This document shows positions 46,163-57,035 of a stretch of DNA of 61,246 nucleotides, in pieces. How positions within the stretch are numbered: position 1 is the first letter of the stretch; every line of letters starts with the position of its first letter. A program made the translations under genes and the position numbers. The notes under the pieces were generated by a model. That model searched no databases. It worked only from the letters and a program-made list of their open reading frames with translations, and was not told the DNA's origin. The DNA lies in NCBI GenBank assembly GCA_022925895.1, contig JAKSYS010000363.1, positions 1-61,246 of the forward strand, read 5' to 3'. Source of the stretch: Fragilaria crotonensis (taxonomy: Eukaryota > Bacillariophyta > Fragilariophyceae > Fragilariales > Fragilariaceae).

Positions 46163-47359
46163 CTACTGTCCACTCTCCACCGCTCCTTCGTCCTCCTCCT
46201 CCTCATAGTTGACCTCTTCGGCAATCTCAGAAGTCTCGTCTTCATAGGAAACTCTACCTTCAAAAATTTCAGGAGCCTCATCTTCGTAGGCAGCTTCAGC
46301 ACCATAAATATCAGGAGCCTCCTCTTCGAAAATCATTTCAATTTCGGCCTCGTCAGCCTCATCAGCGGCATCTCCAGTTTCTTCGGCATCGTAAATCTCA
46401 TAGGTGGTATCTTCAGATGAGCCATCTTCAGTTCCGTCCTGTTCTCCAAAATCATAATCTTCTCCGTTACCCATGGCGAGACCAGGTTCACCTCCCATCA
46501 TACTCATTGGACTGGTGATTCCCATCTGACCCATCTGATCCACGATATAGTCAAGAACGGACTTTTGGGTATCCGTCACACACACGTCAATCATGCCAAA
46601 GAGGTTGGCAATGACACACGGGTTACCCTGAGCATCCTTTGTTTGGGAGCAGACTCCAGCCAAGGCGTCAACATCGTAGTCATCTCCAGGATTGCCATCG
46701 GTCATGCAGTGCATGTCCGCAATAGCACCAACCTCCTTTGGCGCTTCTGGAGAGCAGTCCACGACGGAGGACAGCATGTCCGTGGCAGCATCAAGTTCCT
46801 TGGCTTCACTCACAAAGGCTTCCGAGAAGCATGATGCAAAGTAGGGTTCGTTGACGGTGACACACCAGTTACAGGCCGTTCCATCGGCGGTTACGGATGG
46901 TCCGAGACATGCGTCGGAAGTGTCACCCTTGGTGACGCAGGACTTGAGGTCGTCGAAAAAGGTTTCGTCTTCGTCCGAAAGGGTCTTGATGCCGCAATGA
47001 AGGTGAGGAATTTCAGCAGAATTGACGATATCGGCAATATCGCTTCCAACACATCCTCCAAAATCACCACCCATAGCACACCAGACACAGTTCAAGCCGT
47101 TAGAGTCGACGGCTGCAGAACAGGAGTCGAAATCCGTCGCCATGGACAGCACACAAGACATGTCTGGAGAATCCATACCACTTCCAAATGGCGAGATACC
47201 GCTTGTGGTGGTGGTGGTGGTGCTGCTGCTGGACATTCCAGCGATAGAATTGCTAAGGAAGATGGGGGCATTGGATTCCAGGTATCGACGAATGGAAGTA
47301 CGAGCGGAAGCCGACGCTAGGAGGAGCGGCAAGAGGAGAGAAAGGCGATGCATCATCAT
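46163..47359 (-). CDS. Secreted cysteine-rich protein with acidic Tyr/Glu tail
   Basis: A 398-residue intronless protein. It starts with a strong signal peptide (MHRLSLLLPLLLASASA, cleavage before RTS). A Ser/Thr linker follows, then a cysteine-rich region with repeated units of the form C-x(6-10)-C-x(n)-NGLNCVWC or GTACNWC, each followed by a further C. This resembles PSI-like or other small disulphide domains found in stramenopile secreted proteins, but I cannot name the family. The last 100 residues are very acidic, with imperfect repeats of Y-E-D-E-x-x-E-I-F/A, such as AAYEDEAPEIFEG and VSYEDETSEIAEE. Acidic secreted tails can bind calcium or mineral surfaces; that is inference only. Confidence 0.75.
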   Translation of the reverse strand: MMMHRLSLLLPLLLASASARTSIRRYLESNAPIFLSNSIAGMSSSSTTTTTTSGISPFGSGMDSPDMSCVLSMATDFDSCSAAVDSNGLNCVWCAMGGDFGGCVGSDIADIVNSAEIPHLHCGIKTLSDEDETFFDDLKSCVTKGDTSDACLGPSVTADGTACNWCVTVNEPYFASCFSEAFVSEAKELDAATDMLSSVVDCSPEAPKEVGAIADMHCMTDGNPGDDYDVDALAGVCSQTKDAQGNPCVIANLFGMIDVCVTDTQKSVLDYIVDQMGQMGITSPMSMMGGEPGLAMGNGEDYDFGEQDGTEDGSSEDTTYEIYDAEETGDAADEADEAEIEMIFEEEAPDIYGAEAAYEDEAPEIFEGRVSYEDETSEIAEEVNYEEEEDEGAVESGQ

Positions 47360-48899
47360 GGCGTATCAAGTGTCAGAAATAAGAACAACGAAACAGGTTG
47401 TGAACGTGTGCGTAGCATCCGCACGAGGAATGTAGTACTACCTGGTACTTGAATCGATCGCAAATTTAGACTACTACATCAACTCAAGTCGTGTTCTCAC
47501 TTCGCACTGTCACATCGTACGGACGACGTAGTACAACTAACTTCGTACACTTTGCAAATGTAGCGCTGAAAGCCGGAATATCGTTGTGGACCTGTACCAC
47601 GCCGAGTAGAATTTAACACAAGCACGTCTCGATCTTGTCGACCGAACGGCTTTCTGCGCGAAATAAAGATGTCCGCATGCCTTTGTACTGTACCTGGTAC
47701 CTGGTATATCCGAAATCGAGTCACGCTCCTCTCTAGTAGTAGACCTTGTACATATGCATATGGAAGCACAGAATCGACACGGTTGTGCGGCTTGGACATG
47801 ACTTTGAATTCCGACGTGTCCGGCAGAGAAAGACAGTAAGACATACTAGTATGTATGAGCATTACGTCCCCACTACATCATTGTACCAGGTATGGTACTA
47901 AAAAAAATGCGGCGATAGATACGTCTCTATCCTACGTCGTATAGCCATTATATAGGCTAAAGAGAGATGTACGGTTGGCTGCGTAATAATCAAGTTTGTT
48001 TAGTTCTCGTGCTTTCATCCGCGACAGATCAAATTCTGTTCTCTCGTCCAGGATGTCCGCACCACAGACAGGCGAGGACCTCTCGACTCCCGCCTCCCGC
48101 CGGGCCTCTTTATTTTCAGGTAAATCCGAATATAACGAAAACAGCTAAATTCGGGAAGTAGTTGTTTCTCGCCTTTAAGTATCTTAAAATGCTATGTTCT
48201 TTCTTTCCGTTAATGAACTTATAATTATGTATACAGACCCTCCAAGGTTTTGGATTGTTTGCAATGTAGAATTGCTTCCAAGGAGAGTCTGTTAATGACT
48301 TTGAGTGTGGATCCTTGGTCCAGTTGGTGAGGGACAAGTCAGATTCCACTGAGCTTGTCCCCGGCATCACAGAAGCAAGGCCCCCACAAAATTCTTTCAG
48401 GATAATCAAAATCCTTTCCCCAATGGGCTCCAGCTAGTAGTATCTTTGAAGGGCTGGACTTTACTTGCTGAGTGATTTGCATCCAATCGTAGCTTCATTC
48501 CTTCATCTTCCTCAGAAACCTTTTCAAGGAGGCAATTCCTTTGCTGTTGCAATATTGCTGAGAATGGACGTGGTAACATAGAACACAGATCAACGGGTAC
48601 TAGAATAGGGGGATCTCATTGACCACCCGCCCAGCAGAAGCATCATCATCCTCAACTAGTAGCTACACCTTGCTCAGCCACAATCTTTGACACACCATCA
48701 ACAACGGTGAGGGCAAACGTTGACACAGCTTTTAGAACACCAAGGTATGGACTGCCAGTTGCAATACCACCGTCCTCCTTCAGTTTATCAAGCTCTGTCT
48801 GTACCATCATTCCAGCCTTCTCTATGGCCTCAGCTGTCTTGATGCGAGTAACATAGTAGGAGTTATAAAAGAAGAACTCGCTAACAAGTGCTTGTTCTT
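47360..48899. other. Spacer without recognised gene
   Basis: GTAC words occur at 47430-47480 and 47690-47710. From 48130 the base composition shifts to A/T-rich, suggesting the start of the degraded repeat that contains the hAT-like relic. Confidence 0.4.
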
Positions 48900-50000
48900 C
48901 TACTGTTGGTGGGAAAGACGAGCATGACCTTCAGCAGCCATGGGCCCTTCAACATTGGTCCGCGCTTGATTATCATAAAGACGAAGTCTGGACAGTTGCA
49001 ATTTTTGCTCACACTCAAGAGTATTCATACCTTGAATTTTTACAAACGTTGTTTCAACACGTTGCACCAGTGGGTAAATAATGATGGCAACAACAATCCA
49101 CCAATCAATGGATGGGTGCATGCAGCAGGTTTTTTCATTGAAGTGCTGGAGCAATCGCAATCACTCGTCAATTAACCACTTCAATAGCTTCCCCATCGAG
49201 AGTCACTGTGTTGACACAAACACAGGACACGACGGTGATTTCATGTCACCAATCAAGTTCTGCTTCTTGTTGCACAATCTATTGAATGCTCGCTTCATTA
49301 CAAGATCAAGTTGGTGTGCCCCACACCAGATTCAAAACACTCGTGAATGGCATTCATTTGACAAACGAGTGCATGTACCTTTGATGAAAACCGTCGTGGT
49401 TGACGCACCATCTGTTGCAATCCCAACAAGCTGATGCCTCCAATTCGGAGCGAGGACATCCAAAACAGAAACCACTAGATTGGCCTGATACTCACTAGCA
49501 GCAGTGTGTGGCTCACGCATAGGGATAGCCAATAAGTGCAGATTCTGAATGTCACCTTTGAATCAACATTGCATACGGATGTCAAGGTACAACAATCCTG
49601 CAATGTTCCCAGCATCAAGCCCAATGGAGAACGCCCATACCTTCTAGAACAGCTCCTTTAGATACTGAAGATTGATAGCACACACAATACGACAAAGCTG
49701 CGCAACTTTGCCATCGGAGACTGACTTTTTGATGTTGTTGAAGCACATTGTCATCAAAACGCCTATAGCCAGCCTTGTATACTGATGGGAATCTCAACAT
49801 ATTTCTCATACTACCTGCCAACAGCACAGATTTTAGCCCTTTTTGATTGTCTTTGATTGTTGGTGCGCTCCACAGCAAGATTGCAGGTATGCCAAAAAAA
49901 CTTACAATTGTCATTGAAAGTCAGGTAACAATTTCACCAATTGTGAGGACGACATCAACCTGTTCTGCTCTGAGTGCCATGATGTTGTTGTTTCCTAACA
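48900..50000 (-). pseudogene. hAT-like transposase relic
   Basis: Read on the minus strand from about 49900 down. The clearest part, near 49645-49330, translates with two stops as FSIGLDAGNIAGLLYLDIRM, then LLAIPMREPHTA, then VVSVLDVLAPNWRHQLVGIATDGAST and GTCTRLSNECHS. The spacing of GLDAGN and GIATDGAST fits the two catalytic aspartates of hAT-type transposases. Further on, 49160-48900 carries LLQHFNEKTCCMHPSIDWW, similar to the C-terminal region in this family. Several frameshifts and stops show it is dead. A frame at 50673-50398 (YNPYTKRNRIGSQ) may belong to the upstream part of the same element. Confidence 0.6.
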
Positions 50001-51666
50001 TGAACAGCAGAGGCAGATCATCATGGTAGAGCATGATGTGTTCATTGCAGACAGCATGTAGTAGTAGTACAGCATGTACTACACTAGGTGCTCATCAAGC
50101 AAAGTGACAACATGTTGTCTGCTGCTGGAGTAGCGCGTGTCCTGCATCATCCCAGAGCGAGCAAAACAAGGGTCAGATCACAACAACATCTTGAGGGAGA
50201 TGCTGTAAAGGATAACTTCACTTTCACCAGCACATGCATGGCTTTGTTGCGCACCATGTTGTTCAACCGTGTGGTCTAGCTACTAGTAGCAAAAAATAAT
50301 GTGAAAAAGATTCACATTATGGGGGGCTTGATTTAGTGATCTTTCTGGCTGAACCAGAAACCCATGGACCATCCTCATCAATGAATTTTTCTTGTTGTTA
50401 ATATAATTTCTGGGAGGTTGGTGAAGGTCTCAACAAACAAGTCATTATCCAACCTTGAGCAACCATGTCATGGCAAGCTTTTGCCATCATGCTAGCTTCT
50501 TCACACCCAAGCAAGTTACAAGAAGGGTCACCACACATTGTTGGGTCTGCTGGTGTTGGTACAATCACATTCCTGTTATTGTCAAACACAACGGGCGGGA
50601 CCACAACACTCTGCGACCCAATTCTGTTCCTCTTTGTGTACGGATTGTAACTCAATACCGCAGGATCATTCAAAATTTATTTTAAGGGTCATCATACCTG
50701 CATTTGTTGCATGGATAGCATCAAAGGTTTGAGTTGCAATTTTGATGACGTTGTTGCTCAGTTGCTTGTGATGGACTGTGGTCTCACCAGCAGCAGCCTA
50801 AAATGATCTCTTGAATTCTGTTGAGCTCACTTGATAGAAGAACCACGTAGTCTTTAGTTGGCCACAATGAATGTCTGGGACCAAAGCATCCGCAACAACC
50901 ACCTTGCTTGTGCACAAACCCTCATTTCACGGTACGCACTGCCATTGAGACAGTGATACTTGACAACAGCCAGAGGTCACATTACACCCTCTCCCATCCA
51001 CCTATGTTGCAATAGCATTGCAATCATAACCATCATCTTTGCTGCTCCTTGACTCAATTGGGAAAGATATCAATGAGCTGTGAATGATGCGATGTCATGG
51101 TCAAGAATTCCCGGAAATAACCGAAAAATTTCAGCCCCAGAATTTTTTTATGACACAATTCTTACAAACACCATTGAGCAATCCCATATTTAAGCCATGC
51201 TGCAACCTGTTTCTGTTCCAAGGAGACTGGCGAGGTTGGAAATCCAACTGACATTGTCCTAGGTAAGGAGAAGCAAATTGGAGGTTGGCAAACACGGGGT
51301 AAATAAACCCCGTCAGCCTACGTAAAAGAAATCATAGCAGTATTGGTAAGTACGTGGCACTAATACGCCACTGTACAGTACACTGTACCGAAGGAGTACA
51401 TCAGTTGTTACTACTGGTACATAGGGTATACTGGACTACGGGTAGCTCTACTACTAGGAGTACGAAAACGTTACCACTCAATTTAGTACTCCAGTACTAC
51501 TCTACTAGAGTGGAGTTTTCACTCTATCATATCCTACTAATGTTGTTCTTGTTGTTGCTTCTGTATGAATTACTAAATAACAACGCTACGTGAGAGAGGG
51601 AGAGCGAGAGGAGCCAGATATCTATTTCATTTCCATTGGTCAAGTAAGATCGATTTTGCTTCATTT
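50001..51666. other. A/T-rich repeat remnant and spacer
   Basis: No complete gene. The left part probably continues the hAT-like element. The right part (51340-51600) has GTAC words and a GAGAGGGAGAGCGAGAGG purine tract next to the aldolase 3' end. Confidence 0.4.
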
Positions 51667-52865
51667 TTAGTTGAGAACATTGACACAGTTCAAGTCCTCT
51701 GCTGCCTGGACCAAACGTGCGGCCATGGCCTCTTCACCCGCACGAAGGGCCATGCGAGGTCGTAGTACTTCTTGTTAGGCTTCTCTGGACCATCGGGGTT
51801 GCCGATCTGGCCCTGGAGGTAGTCGTGGTACTTGGCTTCATAAGCGCGAATGCCGTCCCAGAATGCCCACTGGGTGTCGGTATCAATGTTCATCTTGACG
51901 ACACCGGCCTCGATGGCGTACTGAATATCTTCTCTGGAGGAACCCGATCCACCGTGGAAGACGAAGAGCATGGGCTTGGTGTCGTCGGTGCCGAGCTTCT
52001 CTTGGATGTACTTCTGGGTGTTGTGGAGGATTTCTGGCTTCAATTCCACGTTACCAGGGGCGTAAACTCCGTGGACATTTCCGAAAGACGCAGCGCAAGT
52101 AAATGCGGCGTTTGGAACCTGGGAAAGCTGCTCGTAGGAGTACCAGACTTCCTCGGGTTGGGTGTAGAGACGGGATGAGTCAACATCGGAGTTGTCGACA
52201 CCATCTTCCTCACCTCCGGTGACACCGAGTTCGAACTCGAGGAGGCAATCAATCTTGGCCATGCGCTCAAGGTACTTCTTGCAGATGGCAATGTTCTCTT
52301 CGAGTGGTTCCTCGGACAAGTCAAGCATGTGGGAGGAGAAAAGAGGCTCACCGAATTGTGCGAAGTGTTCCTCGTTGGCTTCAATGAGGCCATCGAACCA
52401 TTGCAACCAAGACTTTTGGCAGTGATCAGTGTGGAGGATCACAGGAACGCCGTAAAGGGCAGCAACCTCACGGACGTGCTTGGCTCCAGCGATGCACCCA
52501 GCAATGGAAGCAACATCATCAGTGTTGTCGACAGTCTTACCGGCGATGAACTGTCCACCTCCCTTGGAAGGTGACCATGATTGGTCCACCGTACTTGGCA
52601 GCGGCCTCCATACAGGCATTGATGGAGTTGGTTCCAACAATGTTGACTCCAGGGATGGCGAACTTCTCCTTCTTGGCGTGTTGAAGGAGATCGACAAGTG
52701 CCTTCCAGTCACAACACCAGGCTTAACCGATGCTGGGAGCTTGGTAAAGGTAACTTCCTTGACGGCGCTCATGTCAAGAGCCGTGGTGCGAACACCGTTG
52801 ATGCTAGCACCTGGGGCGAACGCACCAGTTGAAGCGATGAGAAGAGCGGCGATGCAGAACTTCAT
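51667..52865 (-). CDS. FBA: Class II fructose-1,6-bisphosphate aldolase, plastid-targeted (three small indels)
   Basis: It catalyses cleavage and formation of fructose 1,6-bisphosphate in the plastid Calvin cycle or glycolysis with a divalent metal. The start at 52865 gives a signal peptide (MKFCIAALLIASTGAFAP) with the diatom AFAP plastid-import motif. Family motifs present include SKGGGQFIAGK, ILHTDHCQKSW (metal ligands), LLEFELGVTGGEEDG, FVFHGGSGS and MNIDTDTQ, as in class IIA aldolases. The frame is broken three times. A missing G near 52695 and a missing two bases near 52568 put 42 or so residues out of frame; corrected, they read RHLVDLLQHAKKEKF through KYGGPIMVTFS. A missing C near 51765 (GACCTCGC for GACCCTCGC) hides the normal end PRMALRAGEEAMAARLVQ through the stop at 51667. 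In such a housekeeping gene these are probably assembly errors. Confidence 0.9.
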
Positions 52866-53807
52866 GGTGTAAGTTACAAGACAGTTTAACAAATGCGATG
52901 AAATTATGGATGGTGTTGTCGCCACAGATCGTGCGCAAGTGACATACTCGAGTACGTTGTTTTTCACCAAGATCTGGAATCTGCGGAACCCCATTGTCGT
53001 ACGTCACCCTCGACCCTCGTATGTATTGAACACGCCTGAGTACGTTCACGTACGAGTCTTGCGGCTATGCCCTAGTTTGTCGTGTATCGTAGAGATTCTT
53101 AAAATTTGAATGCCAGGTGCCAGGTGCAACAGTGCTGGAGAATGAGCAGTAGATCGCAGACTCGCAATAAGCAGTACAAGTACATACGTACTCGAGTACA
53201 AGGTGAAAAAGAAGCATGCCAGTATTACTTGTACTAGTACTGGTGTAGGACAGAAACACAGTGCGCCGATTCACGGATACACCGCCCGTACTCGGTACTG
53301 AATGTGATACTGTAGTACAGTTTAGTACTCGAGTAGTGCGAAATACTGTAAGTACGAGTACAGTGTACTACCGGTAGTACTCGTACCTTGCGTCGCGATT
53401 TGGTCGGAGACAATCTGACCGTACAGCGGTCGGACCACACTGTCAGGTGTATTTGGCAAAGTGCGGGGCACGGAACGTTCCTTCCAAGTACACAGAAACC
53501 CATACAAAGATCAAGCGAAGAACACGTTGCACTGCTAGACTACGCCATTCTTGAGCCATTATGGCATCATTGCCCGTTACTCGTCAGCCGGCAGTTGGGC
53601 GTGACGTAGGTTGGGTAGGATCGTACTGGGAACATCGACGGAAAAGAACAGCGTCACCCAGTTTGCGAACAAGCCCTGCCAGTGGCAGGCCATCTGGACA
53701 ACGGGATTCGCTGGCCTTCGAACACGCAGTGCAAGTCGCAAACATATGAATATTGAACATATTGAACATTTTGTACACACACATCTTAAAATTACGAATC
53801 TTCAACC
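52866..53807. other. Spacer with GTAC words
   Basis: It holds the divergent promoters of the aldolase and the small plastid protein. Dense GTAC words lie at 53160-53400. A repeated ATATTGAACAT occurs at about 53749-53769. Confidence 0.4.
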
Positions 53808-54311
53808 ATGAGGCAGGTAAGAAAGGAAATACGGAACAGCGAGACTATCTTCCGCACACCCTGGACTCTAGACTGTAGCCGTGTGCCGGTCGCATCCTCG
53901 ATAATGATCATTTTGGAGGAATGCCGTCGTATGCCTCCTTCCAATCGAGAAATCGCCGAAGTCAATCCCATGCCAATACTCCGTCATTGATAATCCGATT
54001 TGCTCACTCATTTCCTTCCTCTCCTTGCAGATGATGGCATATTCACTCTCCTCTTCTTTGTGTCATCATGCCTGATTACTCCCTTTGCTTCTGCCGCCTT
54101 TCATCAAACACCGCGGCCTGCAATTGTTCGAATTGTGGCCCTCCCGATGAGCGAGGAGCAGCAGCAACAACAACAACATGTCTCGGTGGCAAAGACTTTT
54201 GACTATCATTTCGAGTCAAGTCAGCCTGATCATGACGATGATGATCGCAAATCCATATCCGCAGCGCCGTCCTTTGATGAGTACATGAAGCAGCGAGCTG
54301 GAGATTTGTAA
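53808..54311 (+). CDS. Small putative plastid-targeted protein, one intron
   Basis: I propose a first exon ATGAGGCAG (53808-53816), a GT-AG intron 53817-54030 with a clear polypyrimidine acceptor (CTCCTTGCAG), and a second exon to 54311. The second exon encodes a hydrophobic signal (IFTLLFFVSSCLITPFASAAFHQ) with an A-S-A-A-F site like the diatom plastid-import motif, a Gln run, and a short mature part ending SFDEYMKQRAGDL. The phases do not match by one base; one more G in exon 1 (GGG for GG) would give M-R-A-D-D-G-I-F. Without the first exon no ATG precedes the signal. The mature protein has no domain I recognise. Confidence 0.45.
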
Positions 54312-55019
54312 CAACGGAGTTTTTTTTTGTTAACACTCGAAGAAAAGGAGGGAAGTTTGGATTGAGGAGGTCACGAGGTAATGACGTTGCGTGCGCTTTT
54401 CCAATCTGGCACGCAACGAGTTGGTCTCTCTTGCTAGCTTGGAGCTACAGTATCGGATTATAGGAGGAATATGGAAACTCTGTGCGGTGGGGCAAAAGGC
54501 AATGGTAACAGCTATACAATGCAAATGAACAGCACATGGGTGTGTGGTGGAGATGGTGGTCGTGTGTCTACTATATGTGTTCTTTTTCTTATTAAGGAAC
54601 TTTTGACAATGCAAGTGCTTGCTGTTGTCATGCAGCAGATATCATACTTCTGTCGCATTGACTAGTGATGTGGGTGGGATTGGAAATGTGTCAGCGTACT
54701 TGTCGGTTAAGATAATGTCGCGGTGGGTCATGAAAGGGCGACCCTCGGCCGAAAACTCTGCTCGAAGGCCGTGACCTTTTTCAGCTCTGGTTCGAGAAAT
54801 CCTACGCTCTGATACTGTGTACTCGTACAGCAGTATTGCCGAAACCCGGAGCCGTGTCCTGTATGTCATGCTACTGGAACTGCAAAAATGAATACTTGGA
54901 GTCTATCTTAGTGTTGCATAGAAAGTAGTACTAGCTAGTATGCAGTAGTATGCATAGTGTCCCGTACATTATCCTATTGTAACCCGATTTGTAGTCGGGG
55001 TATGAGTGGATACAGTCCT
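54312..55019. other. Spacer left of the foldback element
   Basis: No gene is recognised. It has T- and A-runs next to the stop of the small plastid gene and GTAC/CTAGTA words at about 54930-54960. Confidence 0.4.
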
Positions 55020-55365
55020 GCAAGTTGCGGTCATTCTCTTTAAACACAAAACTTGTTGACAGATGGAAGCGGCAACGTAAAGGAAAAGAAATTTATTCTG
55101 AAAGGACGATCTGTAGTATATGTGAAACCTAATAGAATCGATGTTCTGAAACGTCATAGATACCATATGAGACAAAGGAATAATTTCCCCGTATATACGA
55201 AACAACGAATGATTAACAATAAATGTCGAATTTCAGTTTACTTAAGGATACAGCCTAAAATCTCCATGTACAAGACGACTGCAATCAAACGTACGAGAAA
55301 TAGATTCAGCAAAAGATATGTCTGAATCCGAAGTTGTAGAGACGGAATCTGTCTAATCTCTTAAG

Positions 55366-55471
55366 TGAAACCTCTAAAGTTTTGTCTAATGTCTAAAGTG
55401 TTATACGGAATCTCTCTAATGTCTAAAGTCTTTAGAGAGAATGAGACTTTAGACAAAACTTTAGAGGTTTC
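55366..55471. repeat. Inner hairpin of TCTAATGTCTAAAG words
   Basis: The left arm GAAACCTCTAAAGTTTTGTC pairs with the right arm GACAAAACTTTAGAGGTTTC. A diverged second copy of the same hairpin occurs at about 55741-55835, beyond the inner foldback. Confidence 0.8.
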
Positions 55472-55494
55472 AAGAAATGTTTAGAGATTCTGCA

Positions 55495-55728
55495 GATTCC
55501 GTCATGACCACGGACGAGTTTCCACGATTCCAACTTAACCAGGTTTCAGTACAAAGTGACCATGGTGCGGTAATTCTCTCTAAACATAAATTTCGTCTCG
55601 TGGCTTCTACATACAATCAATACTACGAAGAGATGCCTAGACAGAAATTACCGCACCTTCCACGGTCATTTCGTGCTAACTTGGTTAAGTTAACATCGTG
55701 GAAACTTGTCCGGGTCATGACGGAATCT
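55495..55728. repeat. Inner foldback repeat
   Basis: The arms pair through GATTCCGTCATGACC, ACGAGTTTCCACGATTCC, AACTTAACCA and GACC(A/G)TGG-GCGGTAATT and their complements, leaving a loop of roughly 40-60 bases near 55590-55640. Confidence 0.75.
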
Positions 55729-56188
55729 CTAAACTCTTAAGTGAAACCTCTAAAGTTTTGTCTAATGTCTAAAGTGTTCCACGGAATCTCTCTAATGTCT
55801 AAAGTCTTTAGAGAATGAGATTTAGACAAACTTTAGATTTCAAAAATGTTTAGAGTTCCGAAGATTCCGTCATGACCATGGACGAGTTTCCACGATTTCA
55901 AAAGACCAATGCCTGTCGTACTTAGGTTTCCCAACAGCTTCCACGGAAGTTTTAGGTGTCATCCCTTGTAAACCGAAATAGACTTTTAATCATTCGTTGT
56001 ATGAACAACCCGTAGAAATTGTTCCTTTGTCTCATAATGATAGTAGTTGTGACATTGCAGACATGAAATTTAATTTCTTTTCTCTGATATGACAGATCGT
56101 CCTTTCAGAACAAATGTCGTTTTCTTTTCGGATGTCGCTTCCATCTGCGAACAAGTTTTGTGTTTAAAAGAGAATGACCGCAGCTTGC

Positions 56189-56432
56189 TGGAGTACAGTG
56201 GTTCCGTAGTACTGTAATCAATACACAGTACTCCAGTACAAGGGCGCACCTGTCGTATTTGACTTCCAGTCTATTCAGTGATGGAGAGGGGTGCACGGAG
56301 AATGACATGCATAGCTACGTCCGGAAAAGCATCTACAACTATTCAACAACTGACAAATCCCAATTGAAACTAACAATTCCTTGTGACGACAAACCACAAC
56401 GTAGACCCTCGAACATATCGGTGTTCTAATAT
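56189..56432. other. Short 3' spacer of the L13 gene
   Basis: This is the downstream flank of the minus-strand ribosomal protein gene. It contains CAGTACTCCAGTAC words. Confidence 0.4.
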
Positions 56433-57035
56433 TTAATCCTTCTTTCGGTTGAGAACCGCAACACGAAGACCTGCAACCTTGGTTTCCTGCTTGGCGATGC
56501 GCATTGCCGTGTATGCACTGTACGATTTCATTTCCTCCGTCACATCCTGCATCACCACAACTCCCTTCGTAGGCGCTGGGACAATTGGTTGGATGGTTCC
56601 CGTCAACTGAGCAGGTGTTGTCTCCACAGGGACCTTCTTTTTGTACACGACGAGATTCTTCTTGTACTCTTCCAATCGTGCCACATTAAGCGCCAGGGAT
56701 TCCTCGGACTTGTTGACACGACGGGAATCCACGCTGATTCCAACCGTCTGGGCATACGCAGGGACAAGGCCGGCAGCCTTGAGCTCCGCAAGCGTAAATC
56801 CTCGGCCGAGACGAACCTTGGCAGAATAACGCTGGGTTGGGCAGTGCACAATGGGGCGGAGCTTTTGAAGAGGACGAGGGGCAATGGCGGCGGCCTTGGC
56901 AGCACGCTTCAATCGGCGGGACTTCTTTTTGGTGGCCTGGTCAAGGCTGAGCTTGACGTGGAGAGGACCACGGGAAGACTGCGCGTACTTCTTGTGGAAA
57001 TGCTGGTTGGGGATGACATTATTATGCTTCACCAT
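56433..57035 (-). CDS. RPL13: Cytosolic 60S ribosomal protein L13 (eL13)
   Basis: A 200-residue intact protein of normal length for the family. It begins MVKHNNVIPNQHFHKKYAQ and contains the L13e features: a basic N-terminus, KKKSRRLKRAAKAAAIAPRP, LRPIVHCPTQRYSAKVRLGRGFTLAELKAAG and ISVDSRRVNKSEESLALNVARLEEYK. eL13 is a structural protein of the large cytosolic subunit. It is uninterrupted, unlike many neighbours. The upstream side (57036-57420) should hold the promoter and perhaps a 5' UTR intron, which I could not place. Confidence 0.95.
   Translation of the reverse strand: MVKHNNVIPNQHFHKKYAQSSRGPLHVKLSLDQATKKKSRRLKRAAKAAAIAPRPLQKLRPIVHCPTQRYSAKVRLGRGFTLAELKAAGLVPAYAQTVGISVDSRRVNKSEESLALNVARLEEYKKNLVVYKKKVPVETTPAQLTGTIQPIVPAPTKGVVVMQDVTEEMKSYSAYTAMRIAKQETKVAGLRVAVLNRKKD

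Larger units (their letters stand above)
55020..56188. mobile_element. Nested foldback element, 1,169 bp
   Basis: The outer arms, 55020 to about 55335 and about 55900-56188, are imperfect reverse complements over some 300 bases, for example TCATTCTCTTTAAACACAAA on the left against TTTGTGTTTAAAAGAGAATGA on the right, and GAGACAAAGGAATAATTTC against GAAATTGTTCCTTTGTCTC. Inside sits a second inverted repeat, 55495-55728, with ends GATTCCGTCATGAC and GTCATGACGGAATC. Between outer and inner repeats on each side lie related hairpins made of TCTAATGTCTAAAG words. The small frames inside show no domain. No target-site duplication is obvious. Confidence 0.75.

Noticed and set aside
54000-54033. Translation start at 54031 (ATGATGG) for the small plastid gene
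   Set aside because: That ATG is in a different frame from the signal peptide and meets a stop soon after.
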